64,000 bases of DNA, from positions 186,001 through 250,000 of the forward strand of contig CANMKS010000001.1 in the NCBI GenBank assembly GCA_947498645.1. The letters are read 5' to 3'. The notes under the pieces were generated by a model. The model made no database searches. It was not told the DNA's origin and saw nothing but the letters and a program-made list of their open reading frames with translations. Both the position numbers and the translations under genes were made by a program. Origin of the DNA: an uncultured Paracoccaceae bacterium (GTDB lineage: Bacteria; Pseudomonadota; Alphaproteobacteria; Rhodobacterales; Rhodobacteraceae). Positions 36,233 through 45,002 of the stretch are shown here, one piece after another. Position 1 is the first letter of the stretch; the number at the start of each line of letters is the position of its first letter.

Positions 36233-38116
36233 ATGCGCCTGCTTGACCTCATGGAACCGGAAGAAACGGTTGGCAATCTGTGGCATGACATGGCCAGTGG
36301 GATCGGTGCGGACGTCAGCTATCCCCAGGCGGGGGCGGCGCTGGCCACATTGCGCCCGAGCCTTGCGGTGCTGTTTCGCGCCCTTGGTGGGCCGGCGGGC
36401 GTCGAACTGGCTGAGGCACCTGCCACCCTGATGGCGCATCGCCGCCTGATACGCCGCAAACTGGCGGCCGAGCGTGAACGCGAGTGGGTGGCGCATTTCG
36501 ACGGAGAGCGGCTGAGCCTGCCGCCCCTTATTGCCGCTTTTCCCGACCCCGATCTGAACCGCGCCGCCTATTTCTGGCTTACGGCGTTGGCCGCAACCGC
36601 GGACACGCGCGACCTTGTCCTGCCGACTGATCCAACAGCATTTGACTGCGCTCAGATCACCCTGAATGCGGCAGCCGCTGATGCAGCCTACGCCGCTTGT
36701 CCGGGTCTGCGCGACGCCTATGTCCGTATGGCGGCATTATGCGTGGCGGGGCGGCCAAAGGTCATGCGTCCCGCACAGGAAGCCGCGCTTGAGGTCGCGA
36801 TTTGTCAGCAACTCGGCGGTGATACGCCATCATTGCAACCACAACCCACGCCCCGCAGCTATATGCCCCTTGCGCCGGTACCGATCTGGCTGCGGTTTGG
36901 CGCCCGCGGATCAGGGGCCAGTGCTGCGGACGATGCGGCAGATCAACAAACGCCACCCCCCGCTGCCGCCCATACCAGTCGCAAACTGGGCGCGCGCAAG
37001 GATCAGGACCAGCAAAACCGCAAGGACAGTTTCATCATTCATCGCTTTGAATCGATCCTGTCCTGGGTGGAGTCGCTGAACATCAACCGAAGTGTTGATG
37101 ATGACGATGATGAGAACGCACAAAAAGCCGCAGACGATCAGGACCAGATCACCTTGTCCAAACAGGATCGCAAGGCCGCAACACGGTTGCGGTTGCACCT
37201 TGATCTATCCCCGGCGGATGCCGATCACGAGGCTTTGTCAGGCATCCATACCTACCCCGAATGGAACCATCAGTCGCGCAATTACATGCCCGATCACTGT
37301 CGTGTGTTAGACGCGCCCGCGCAGCCACAAGATGCGTCCTTCATCCCCGACCCGCGCCACATTCGCGCAACCCGCCGTCAATTCGAAGCTTTGCGTCCCC
37401 GTCGCATCCTGCAACCCCGGCAAGTGGACGGATCAGAGCTTGATCTGGATGCGCTTTTGACGACACGGGCTGATCTACAGGCGACCGGTCGGGGGTCTGA
37501 CCGGATTTGGCAATCAGCGCGCCAGATTGAAAGGGATATGTCCGTGGCCTTTTTGATCGACAACTCACGCTCAACAGAATCCGCCATCGGCGACACCAGC
37601 GTGATTGACGTGGCTCGGCATACGATGGCGGCACTTGCCACGGGGATTGATGCAGCGGGCGACCGGCTTGGCATCTGGGGGTTTTCATCGCTGCGCCGCG
37701 ACCGGGTGTTCCTGACACGTTGCAAAACCTTTGACGACCCAATGTCGCCCCAGATCATCGCCAATATCGGCGCGCTAAAGCCCGGCCATTACACGCGCCT
37801 TGGTGCCGCAATCCGCCACGTCAGCACACAACTGGCCACGGAACCCAGCGCGCGCAAACTGCTGATTGTGCTGACCGACGGCAAACCCAATGATCTGGAC
37901 CATTACGAAGGCCAGCACGGGATCGAAGACAGCCATATGGCCGTGCGCGAGGCACGCAACGCTGGCCTGAGCTTGCATGGCATTATCATCGACGAGGACG
38001 GGCAGGATTGGTTTGCGCGCATCTTCGGGCGGGGTGGCTTTACCCTGCTGCCGGATGCCCGGCGCCTGACGCGGGCTTTGCCCGACCTATACCGCACCCT
38101 GACACAGGAGACCTGA
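36233..38116 (+). CDS. norD: NorD, VWA-domain NO reductase activation protein
   Basis: A 627-residue protein with a C-terminal von Willebrand A domain. The MIDAS motif is FLIDNSRSTES, and LTDGKPNDLDHYEG is the later metal-site region. The central part around residues 220-310 is acidic and low in complexity (DDDDDENAQKAADDQDQ). It acts with NorQ to insert or reshape the NorB metal centre. Coupled tightly to norQ and to a small membrane gene 1 nt downstream. Confidence 0.94.
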   Translation: MRLLDLMEPEETVGNLWHDMASGIGADVSYPQAGAALATLRPSLAVLFRALGGPAGVELAEAPATLMAHRRLIRRKLAAEREREWVAHFDGERLSLPPLIAAFPDPDLNRAAYFWLTALAATADTRDLVLPTDPTAFDCAQITLNAAAADAAYAACPGLRDAYVRMAALCVAGRPKVMRPAQEAALEVAICQQLGGDTPSLQPQPTPRSYMPLAPVPIWLRFGARGSGASAADDAADQQTPPPAAAHTSRKLGARKDQDQQNRKDSFIIHRFESILSWVESLNINRSVDDDDDENAQKAADDQDQITLSKQDRKAATRLRLHLDLSPADADHEALSGIHTYPEWNHQSRNYMPDHCRVLDAPAQPQDASFIPDPRHIRATRRQFEALRPRRILQPRQVDGSELDLDALLTTRADLQATGRGSDRIWQSARQIERDMSVAFLIDNSRSTESAIGDTSVIDVARHTMAALATGIDAAGDRLGIWGFSSLRRDRVFLTRCKTFDDPMSPQIIANIGALKPGHYTRLGAAIRHVSTQLATEPSARKLLIVLTDGKPNDLDHYEGQHGIEDSHMAVREARNAGLSLHGIIIDEDGQDWFARIFGRGGFTLLPDARRLTRALPDLYRTLTQET

Positions 38117-38117
38117 C

Positions 38118-38300
38118 ATGCGTTTACTATTTCCCTTGACCGGAATGACCTGCCTGATCGCAACGGCCAGCCTGGCACAGGAATTTGACCGCCCCATTCC
38201 GCAGGCGCAATCCGCGACGGCAGAATTCTGGTTTGCGCTGGCCAGTATCGCCATGATCGCAGCCCTTGTGGTTGTGCAGCGACTGGTGGCGCGGTCATGA
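38118..38300 (+). CDS. Small membrane protein in the nor operon
   Basis: A 60-residue protein with an N-terminal signal-like segment (FPLTGMTCLIATASLAQ) and one C-terminal helix (FWFALASIAMIAALVVVQRLV). It starts 1 nt after norD and overlaps the next gene by ATGA, so it is clearly a translated operon member. Size and place recall NorF, a small protein of other nor clusters, but I cannot confirm homology. Confidence 0.65.
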   Translation: MRLLFPLTGMTCLIATASLAQEFDRPIPQAQSATAEFWFALASIAMIAALVVVQRLVARS

Positions 38301-38536
38301 CACCAACGGGTTGGCCCACCGGCAAGATTGCACTGGCGCTTTATCCTTTTGGGGCGGGTGCAGCGGCGGTCAATGTATTCTTTGCCTCGCTGATTTTTAG
38401 CTGGCTGGGCGGTCCTGTTGCGACGACACCTTGGTCGATCGGGTTGGGATGCGCCATCGGGGCACCCGCAACGTGGTATTTCGCCCGCCACATTCGGCAT
38501 TTGATGGATGTCGCTGACAAGGCACAGGAAGGATAA
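38297..38536 (+). CDS. Small two-helix membrane protein upstream of nnrS
   Basis: A 79-residue protein with two predicted membrane helices (LYPFGAGAAAVNVFFASLIFSWLG and a second around WSIGLGCAIGAPATWYFA). It overlaps the previous gene by 4 nt and precedes nnrS by 2 nt. I do not recognise the family with certainty; the position suggests a role in NO reductase assembly or NO response. Confidence 0.65.
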   Translation: MTPTGWPTGKIALALYPFGAGAAAVNVFFASLIFSWLGGPVATTPWSIGLGCAIGAPATWYFARHIRHLMDVADKAQEG

Positions 38537-38538
38537 AG

Positions 38539-39729
38539 ATGGCAACGTCAGCAGAGCAAATGCGCGCATGGCAGGGGCCTGCGCTTTTCAGCTTCGGGTT
38601 TCGCCCGTTCTTTTTGGGTGGTGCTGTCTGGGTCGTGTTTGCGATGCTGGTATGGATATTGATGTTGGCGGGATCGGTCGAACTGCCAACACGGTTTGAT
38701 CCCGTCGCGTGGCATGCGCATGAATTCCTTTTTGGCTATCTGGGTGCCGTGCTGGCGGGTTTTCTGCTGACGGCTGTACCCAACTGGACCGGCCGGTTGC
38801 CGATAGTAGGCTGGCCCCTGGCCGCTCTTTTTGCGCTTTGGTGCGCCGGGCGTATCGCGATCCTGACGGCGGCAGTCTGGCCCGTCGGGGTTGCCGCTGG
38901 TATCGACATCGCTTTTCCGGTTGTTCTTGGTGCGTTGATCCTGCGGGAAATCATCGCGGGGCGAAATTGGCGCAACTTGATCGTGCTGGCGTTGCTGAGT
39001 GTCTTTACACTCGCAAATGTTCTGTTCCATTTTGAGGCGATGAGCGATGCATATGCCCCAAAAGGCTTTGGGCTAAGGTTGGGTCTGGCAACTGTTGTGA
39101 TGATGATCGCCGTGATCGGCGGGCGGATCATTCCGTCATTCACCCGCAACTGGTTGGCCCAGAACAGTGATGCAGCACACCCAACACCACCGATGCAGCG
39201 GTTTGACAGGATCGTGATTTTGGCTGGCCTTGGCATTCTGTCGATCTGGGTCGCACTGCCCGCACATGTAGCAACAGGCATTCTGTTGCTTGTGTTCACA
39301 CTGTTTCACACGGCCCGCCTGTTACGCTGGCAAGGGCATCACACATACAGCGAAGCCTTGGTCTTTGTCCTGCATGCGGCCTATGCACTGATCCCTTTGG
39401 GCGCACTCGCGCTGGGGATAGAGATCTTGCTGGGGCAGGCAAACCAGGCCGCGGCCCAGCACGTCTGGATGGCAGGCGCCATCGGCGCGATGACACTGGC
39501 AATGATGACCCGGGCAACACGCGGCCATACAGGGCGGACGTTGGCGGCGGACAAACCGACCATCCTGATCTATCTGAGCGTTTTCGGGTCGGTTGGGTTG
39601 CGATATCTTGCGCCGAGCGAACCTGCATTGATCACCGTGTCAGGCATACTTTGGATCGCGGCATTTGGCGGTTTCGTGCTCGCTTACGGTCCGTCCTTGT
39701 GTCGCCCGAAAGAGGCCAGACAGACATGA
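38539..39729 (+). CDS. nnrS: NnrS family membrane protein
   Basis: A 396-residue heme- and copper-containing membrane protein family linked to NO metabolism; about 12 predicted helices. The N-terminal LFSFGFRPFFLGGAVW and WHAHEFLFGYLGAVLAGFLLTAVPNWTG are strong NnrS signatures, and GGRIIPSFTRNWL and MTRATRGHTGR occur later. NnrS helps cells tolerate nitrosative stress; exact reaction is unsettled. nnrU overlaps its stop. Confidence 0.95.
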   Translation: MATSAEQMRAWQGPALFSFGFRPFFLGGAVWVVFAMLVWILMLAGSVELPTRFDPVAWHAHEFLFGYLGAVLAGFLLTAVPNWTGRLPIVGWPLAALFALWCAGRIAILTAAVWPVGVAAGIDIAFPVVLGALILREIIAGRNWRNLIVLALLSVFTLANVLFHFEAMSDAYAPKGFGLRLGLATVVMMIAVIGGRIIPSFTRNWLAQNSDAAHPTPPMQRFDRIVILAGLGILSIWVALPAHVATGILLLVFTLFHTARLLRWQGHHTYSEALVFVLHAAYALIPLGALALGIEILLGQANQAAAQHVWMAGAIGAMTLAMMTRATRGHTGRTLAADKPTILIYLSVFGSVGLRYLAPSEPALITVSGILWIAAFGGFVLAYGPSLCRPKEARQT

Positions 39730-40394
39730 CATGGATCGGATTTGCTGCTGTCTTTGGGCTATTCTTTCTTACACATTCTTTGCCGTTGCGCCCGGCGATC
39801 AAGTCACAAATTGTCGGTTTGACGGGCGCGCACGTTTTTCGCATCGGCTATTCAGTGCTGTCATTGGCCACCCTCAGCATTCTGATCTGGGCGGCAGGCC
39901 AGGCGCCCTATGTCCAGCTATGGCCACAAACCATTTGGCAGCGCCATGTCGTACAGGCTGGCATGTTGGCAGTCTGCCTGATCCTCGTCTTCAGCGTCGC
40001 GCGCCCTAACCCGTTTTCCTTTGGTGGGGCAAATAACGGCGCATTCGATCCCCACCACCCCGGCCTTGTGCGCATCACGCGCCACCCCATCTTGCTGGCG
40101 CTTGCGCTCTGGGCTGGGCTACATCTCTTGCCAAATGGCGATCTCGCGCATGTCATACTGTTCGGCGTGCTGGGCGGCTTTGCGGTTGCAGGGCGACATC
40201 TGATCAATCGCCGCAAAAGGCGCGAAATCGGTTCTGCTGAATGGCATGCGTTGAATGCAGCAGTGGCGCAGGCACCTCTACTGAAAAGCAAAATGCCCTT
40301 TTCGCAGATCATACTACGGCTGGGCGCGGGCCTGGCTTTGTTTGCTGGGTTGCTGTGGATACATCCGGTTCTGATTGGTGTATCAGCGCACTAG
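39726..40394 (+). CDS. nnrU: NnrU family membrane protein
   Basis: A 222-residue membrane protein of the NnrU family with about six predicted helices. LFFLTHSLPLRPAIK, GYSVLSLATLSILIWA and HPGLVRITRHPILLALALWAGLHLLPNGD are family-typical. It is linked to denitrification and needed for nitrite/NO reductase function in related bacteria, by a mechanism not known. The ATG overlaps the nnrS stop by 4 nt (ATGA); it is the last gene of the nor operon. Confidence 0.9.
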   Translation: MTWIGFAAVFGLFFLTHSLPLRPAIKSQIVGLTGAHVFRIGYSVLSLATLSILIWAAGQAPYVQLWPQTIWQRHVVQAGMLAVCLILVFSVARPNPFSFGGANNGAFDPHHPGLVRITRHPILLALALWAGLHLLPNGDLAHVILFGVLGGFAVAGRHLINRRKRREIGSAEWHALNAAVAQAPLLKSKMPFSQIILRLGAGLALFAGLLWIHPVLIGVSAH

Positions 40395-40426
40395 TTGCCC
40401 ACTCCCGCGCCATTTATGCACCCGCG

Positions 40427-43400
40427 TCAGGCGTCCTCGACCTCGATCACGCCACCCAACGACCGCAGCGCTCCTTTGATCTGCGGATTGACCGGGAAAT
40501 CATCGCCCAGATCCAGTTCAACCTCGCCCGGCAAATCATCCCCCATCAGGCAGAAGTAGACTGGGCCACGCCCACCGCGCACACCGTCACGCGCGGCGTT
40601 CGACAGAATGGATGCGACCGACCCTATCGCCTCCGGTCCATCAATAAACACGCGCAGACCGGCACCACCAGCATCCGCCACGACGGCGTCAATCGGGGAT
40701 ACGGACCGGCCCAACAGTTTGAGCTGATCCGCCTCCAACGTAGCCTCGCATTGCAGGACAACCTGGCTGCCGGTTTCAAGAAATTCACGCGCGGCCTCGA
40801 GCGTGTCCGAAAACATCGTGACTTCATATTGCCCCGTGGGATCAGAGAGTTGCACAAAGGCAAAGCGATTGCCGCGCGCCGATTTGCGTTCCTGTCGCCC
40901 TGACACAGTGCCAGCCATCTTGACGATGGCAGCGCCCTTCTCGGCCCGTGCTGTGACCTCATCCAAGGTCATCACCTGCTTGCGTTTCAGCGGCCCCATA
41001 TAGTCGTCCAACGGATGACCAGACAGATAGAAACCAATCGCACGAAACTCCTCGGCCAGCCGCTCTGCGGGTAACCAATCATCGCCGCCAATCAAACGCG
41101 GCTCTGGCAAATCCTCGCCCGCGTCGCCAAACAGTGACACCTGATTTGATGATTTCTGGTCATGGATCGCAGCGGAATACGCGGTCAGCGCATCAAGGCT
41201 GAGGATTACAGACCTGCGGTTCGGGTCGAGCACGTCAAAGGCCCCCGCCCGTGCCAGCATCTCCAACGGGCGCTTGCCGATACGTTTCAGATCCACACGG
41301 CGGGCAAAGTCGAAAAGGTTCACAAATTCATGGTCTTCGCGCCCCTCGACAATCAATTTCATCGCCTCGACACCGACGTTTTTCAGCGCACCCAACCCAT
41401 AGACGAGCTTTTGATCCTTCACATCAAATGTCGCCTGTGACCGGTTCACGCAAGGCGGGATGTATTCAATCCCCAACCCCTTTTTCACCTCTTGAAAATA
41501 GACGCCCAGCTTGTCCGTCAGATGGATATCGCAGTTCATGACACCGGCCATGAATTCTACCGGGTGGTTCGCTTTGAGCCATGCGGTTTGATAGCTGACG
41601 ACGGCATAGGCAGCGGCGTGAGATTTATTGAACCCATAGTTGGCGAATTTTTCCAACAGGTCGAAAACCTCGCGGGCTTTCTTGGGTTCAACGCCATTGG
41701 CCTTGGCGCCAGCCTCGAACTTGGGGCGTTCCTTCGCCATCTCTTCGGCGATCTTTTTACCCATCGCACGCCGCAATAGATCGGCCCCGCCAAGGCTGTA
41801 GCCCGCCATGACCTGCGCAATCTCCATCACCTGTTCCTGATAGACGATGATCCCTTGGGTTTCCTTGAGGATATGATCAATCGAAGGGTGGATGGACTCC
41901 AGCTCCTTCTGTCCGTTCTTCACCTCGCAATAGGTCGGGATATTCTCCATCGGGCCGGGACGGTACAGCGCAACCAGCGCCACGATATCCTCGATGCAGG
42001 TCGGCTTCATCCGCTTGAGAGCATCCATCATACCGCTGGATTCCACCTGGAACACAGCGGTGGTTTTGGCGCTGGAATACAGCGCATAGGATTTTTCATC
42101 ATCCAAGGGGATCGCCCCGATGTCGTACTCAAACCCCTCTAACGCATCATAAAGCTGTGTACCGTCAGCGGCCACATTCAAAGGCCGCTCCGCCTTGCGG
42201 ATCAGCTTCACCGCATTCTCGATCACGGTCAGCGTTTTCAAACCCAGAAAGTCGAACTTGACCAGCCCCGCCTGTTCCACCCATTTCATGTTGAACTGGG
42301 TTGCGGGCATGTCGGACCGCGGGTCCTGATAAAGTGGTACCAATTCGTCCAGCGGACGGTCACCAATCACCACACCCGCAGCGTGGGTGGATGCGTTCCG
42401 CAGCAATCCTTCCACCTGTTGCGCATAGGTCAGCAGACGGTCCACGACCTCTTCGTTCTTGGCCTCTTCACGCAGACGGGGTTCATCCGCCAAAGCCTTT
42501 TCGATCGACACGGGTTTGACCCCTTCGACAGGGATCATTTTCGACAGGCGGTCCACCTGCCCGTATGGCATCTGCAAAACCCGGCCCACATCACGGACGG
42601 CGGCCTTGGACAAAAGCGCGCCAAAGGTGATGATTTGCCCCACCCTGTCACGCCCGTATTTGTCCTGCACATAGCGGATCACTTCCTCGCGCCGGTCCAT
42701 GCAAAAGTCGATGTCAAAGTCCGGCATCGACACACGTTCGGGGTTCAGGAAGCGTTCGAACAGCAACGAATAACGCAGTGGATCAAGATCCGTGATCAAC
42801 AGGGCGTAAGCCACCAAAGACCCCGCGCCAGACCCCCGGCCCGGCCCAACCGGAATACCATTGTCCTTGGACCATTTGATGAAATCGGCCACGATCAAGA
42901 AGTAGCCGGGAAAGCCCATGCCCTCGATGATGCCTAGCTCAAATTCCAGCCGCTTTTCATATTCTTCAACCGGGGCCGCATGGGGGATGACAGCCAAGCG
43001 GTTCTTCAACCCCTGTTCGGCCTGTCGGCGTAATTCAGCGACCTCATCATCTGCAAATTTTGGCAGGATCGGGGCACGTTTATAGGCCTTGAACGCGCAG
43101 CGCTTGGCGATCTCGACGGTGTTTTCAACAGCCTCTGGCAGATCTGCGAACAGCGTGACCATTTCCTGCGGAGATTTCAGATAATGCTGTGGTGTCAACC
43201 GGCGGCGGGGTTCTTGTTGATCAACATAAGCGCCCTCTGCAATGCAGATCAGTGCATCATGTGCTTCGTACAATTCTGTCTTGGGGAAATAGACGTCATT
43301 GGTCGCAACCAGCGGCAAACCCTTGCTGTAGGCCATCTCGATATGACCGCGCTCTGACAGGCGTTCGGCCTGCGGCAAACCATCACCGGGATGGCGCTGC

Positions 43401-43924
43401 AATTCCACATAAAGCCGATCTGGATAGATCGCCGCCAGCCGGTCCATCAATGCCTCGGCCTTTGGGCGCTGGCCCTGACGCAACAACCGGCCCACCGGGC
43501 CATCCGGTCCACCCGACAGGCAAATCAAACCTTGATGATGCTTTGCCAAGTCTTCCAATGAAACCTGCGGCAACTGCCCGCCCGCGTCCAGATAGGCGCA
43601 GGAGTTCAGCTTCATCAGGTTCATGTATCCGGCTTCAGATTGGGCCAGCAAGACTATCGGCGCAGGCGCTTCGGGCCGTTTTCCTGGCTCCGCCTCAAGG
43701 TAGGTCAGATCAACCTGACAGCCGATGATCGGCTGCAACCCGGCCTTGGCTGCACCTTCGGAAAATTCCAATGCGCAGAACATGTTGTTGCTGTCCGTCA
43801 CTGCGACCGCCGGCATGTCCATCTTGGCCACCATTTCGGGTAGTTTCTTGACCGGAATTGCGCCTTCCAGCAGCGAATACTCGGTATGGACGCGCAGATG
43901 AATGAATCGGGGATTAGTAGCCAT
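40427..43924 (-). CDS. dnaE: DNA polymerase III alpha subunit DnaE
   Basis: The 1165-residue replicative polymerase of the C family. The N-terminal PHP domain begins HLRVHTEYSLLEGAI. Polymerase motifs include GPGRGSGAGSLVAYAL and the catalytic acidic site MPDFDIDFCMDRR. ATHAAGVVIGD and the FNKSHAAAYAVVSYQTAWLKANHP fingers region are also conserved. An OB-fold near residue 1000 and a C-terminal tau-binding region follow. Length matches dnaE1-type enzymes rather than ImuC. The ATG at 43924 is used; the track's start is a TTG. Confidence 0.98.
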   Translation of the reverse strand: MATNPRFIHLRVHTEYSLLEGAIPVKKLPEMVAKMDMPAVAVTDSNNMFCALEFSEGAAKAGLQPIIGCQVDLTYLEAEPGKRPEAPAPIVLLAQSEAGYMNLMKLNSCAYLDAGGQLPQVSLEDLAKHHQGLICLSGGPDGPVGRLLRQGQRPKAEALMDRLAAIYPDRLYVELQRHPGDGLPQAERLSERGHIEMAYSKGLPLVATNDVYFPKTELYEAHDALICIAEGAYVDQQEPRRRLTPQHYLKSPQEMVTLFADLPEAVENTVEIAKRCAFKAYKRAPILPKFADDEVAELRRQAEQGLKNRLAVIPHAAPVEEYEKRLEFELGIIEGMGFPGYFLIVADFIKWSKDNGIPVGPGRGSGAGSLVAYALLITDLDPLRYSLLFERFLNPERVSMPDFDIDFCMDRREEVIRYVQDKYGRDRVGQIITFGALLSKAAVRDVGRVLQMPYGQVDRLSKMIPVEGVKPVSIEKALADEPRLREEAKNEEVVDRLLTYAQQVEGLLRNASTHAAGVVIGDRPLDELVPLYQDPRSDMPATQFNMKWVEQAGLVKFDFLGLKTLTVIENAVKLIRKAERPLNVAADGTQLYDALEGFEYDIGAIPLDDEKSYALYSSAKTTAVFQVESSGMMDALKRMKPTCIEDIVALVALYRPGPMENIPTYCEVKNGQKELESIHPSIDHILKETQGIIVYQEQVMEIAQVMAGYSLGGADLLRRAMGKKIAEEMAKERPKFEAGAKANGVEPKKAREVFDLLEKFANYGFNKSHAAAYAVVSYQTAWLKANHPVEFMAGVMNCDIHLTDKLGVYFQEVKKGLGIEYIPPCVNRSQATFDVKDQKLVYGLGALKNVGVEAMKLIVEGREDHEFVNLFDFARRVDLKRIGKRPLEMLARAGAFDVLDPNRRSVILSLDALTAYSAAIHDQKSSNQVSLFGDAGEDLPEPRLIGGDDWLPAERLAEEFRAIGFYLSGHPLDDYMGPLKRKQVMTLDEVTARAEKGAAIVKMAGTVSGRQERKSARGNRFAFVQLSDPTGQYEVTMFSDTLEAAREFLETGSQVVLQCEATLEADQLKLLGRSVSPIDAVVADAGGAGLRVFIDGPEAIGSVASILSNAARDGVRGGRGPVYFCLMGDDLPGEVELDLGDDFPVNPQIKGALRSLGGVIEVEDA

Positions 43925-43972
43925 GCAAGGCAAGGTAGCGTATGCCCATCTGGCCGCAAGACGCGTAATTGG

Positions 43973-43988
43973 TTAGCTATATCGCTAA
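43973..43988. promoter_or_regulatory. ArsR-type operator, site 1
   Basis: TTAGCTATATCGCTAA is a 16-bp palindrome (TTAG-N8-CTAA) just upstream of a TTGACA -35 box. A second TTAG-N8-CTAA site lies exactly 50 bp downstream. Confidence 0.55.
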
Positions 43989-43993
43989 GTGTA

Positions 43994-44022
43994 TTGACAA
44001 GGGGTGATTCCCACATCAATAC
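43994..44022 (+). promoter_or_regulatory. Promoter of the ArsR-SRPBCC operon
   Basis: A consensus TTGACA is followed after 16-17 nt by TCAATA/CAATAC. The -10 ends about 8 nt before the ATG at 44031, so the mRNA would have almost no leader. No ribosome site is visible before that ATG. Confidence 0.55.
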
Positions 44023-44038
44023 TTAGCCACATGACTAA
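44023..44038. promoter_or_regulatory. ArsR-type operator, site 2, over the start codon
   Basis: TTAGCCACATGACTAA repeats the TTAG-N8-CTAA pattern of site 1 and contains the ATG of the regulator gene. Binding here would block transcription initiation. Confidence 0.5.
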
Positions 44039-44378
44039 CCAACTAGATTCCTTCTTTGGCGCTATGGCCGACCCGACCCGCCGCGCTGTCATTGAACGGC
44101 TGGCCTCTGGACCGGCAAGCGTGAGCGAACTGCACGCACCTCATGCAATGGCGCTGCCCACCTTCATGCGCCACCTCAAGGTGCTGGAAGATACCGGCAT
44201 CGTACGCTCCATCAAAAAGGGCCGCGTGCGCACCTGCCACATCGAGGCCGCACCCCTGATCGAAGCGCAAGGCTGGCTCGCTTGGCAGCGCGAAATTTGG
44301 GAGAGCCGGTTGGACAGGTTGGATGCCCTTGCGCAGCAGATTTCAAACACAAAAGAGGACCAGACCGATGCCCCTTGA
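44031..44378 (+). CDS. ArsR/SmtB family transcriptional regulator
   Basis: A 115-residue winged-helix repressor of the type paired with SRPBCC proteins. FGAMADPTRRAVIERLASGPASVSEL and LPTFMRHLKVLEDTGIVRSIKKGRVRTCHIE make up the DNA-binding domain. No metal-binding Cys pair is seen, so it is not a typical arsenic or zinc sensor. The ATG at 44031 is inside operator-like site 2. The stop overlaps the SRPBCC gene by 11 nt. Confidence 0.88.
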   Translation: MTNQLDSFFGAMADPTRRAVIERLASGPASVSELHAPHAMALPTFMRHLKVLEDTGIVRSIKKGRVRTCHIEAAPLIEAQGWLAWQREIWESRLDRLDALAQQISNTKEDQTDAP

Positions 44379-44832
44379 TACCAAATCATTTGACCTTTTC
44401 CGTACGCTTCCACTGTCGCCAGACCGGCTATGGACCGTCCTGACGGACGCGAAAGAACGCGAAAAATGGAACGGGCCAGATGCCACAACCTTGCTGGAAA
44501 CCGACGCCGCCGACCTGCGCGTGGGTGGACAGGACCGGCACCGGTTCGGGCCCAAGGACGCTCCGGATTTCGTGGTCGATACCCGCTGGTATGACCTGGC
44601 AGGACCCGACCGCGCCGTATTCACCGAGACCCTGATTTTCGGAGGCGAGGCCGTTTCGACAAGCCTTGTAACCTACGTGCTTGAGGGCAACGGAAAGCAA
44701 ACAAAACTTAGCATCACCGTTGCCGTGTCGTCTTTCTCTGGCCCCGATACGTTGGACGAAATCGCACAGGGCTGGGCCGGTGGTGCCGATAACCTTGAGG
44801 CCTACGCCAAGGGTCTTGTTCAGCCCACGTAA
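44368..44832 (+). CDS. SRPBCC (AHSA1-like) domain protein
   Basis: A 154-residue START/Bet v1-like protein of the activator-of-Hsp90 type, with a hydrophobic ligand pocket; function unknown. FDLFRTLPLSPDRLWTVLTDAKEREKWNGPDA and the C-terminal helix TLDEIAQGWAGGADNLEAYAKGL are typical. It is co-translated with the ArsR regulator, a widespread two-gene unit. The longer start in the track is discarded because it lies inside the regulator gene. Confidence 0.85.
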   Translation: MPLDTKSFDLFRTLPLSPDRLWTVLTDAKEREKWNGPDATTLLETDAADLRVGGQDRHRFGPKDAPDFVVDTRWYDLAGPDRAVFTETLIFGGEAVSTSLVTYVLEGNGKQTKLSITVAVSSFSGPDTLDEIAQGWAGGADNLEAYAKGLVQPT

Positions 44833-45002
44833 GGCTGGCTGCTTTTTCCGGATCATGCGGTGCGCCACACAGCTGATTTCAAGAAACACTTGCCAAACGC
44901 GGTTTCTGCCGCTTTCATAGCCTGCAGCACATGAGGCAGCCGTCTACGTCGCATCGACGGCTGGTCCCCTCGCATACTTCGGTAAGGCGGCAGGTTTACA
45001 AA

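Noticed and set aside
44938-44962. AGCCGTC/GACGGCT hairpin before xdhA as a riboswitch
   Set aside because: A lone 7-bp stem with an 11-nt loop; it shows none of the conserved features I know for molybdenum-cofactor or purine riboswitches.
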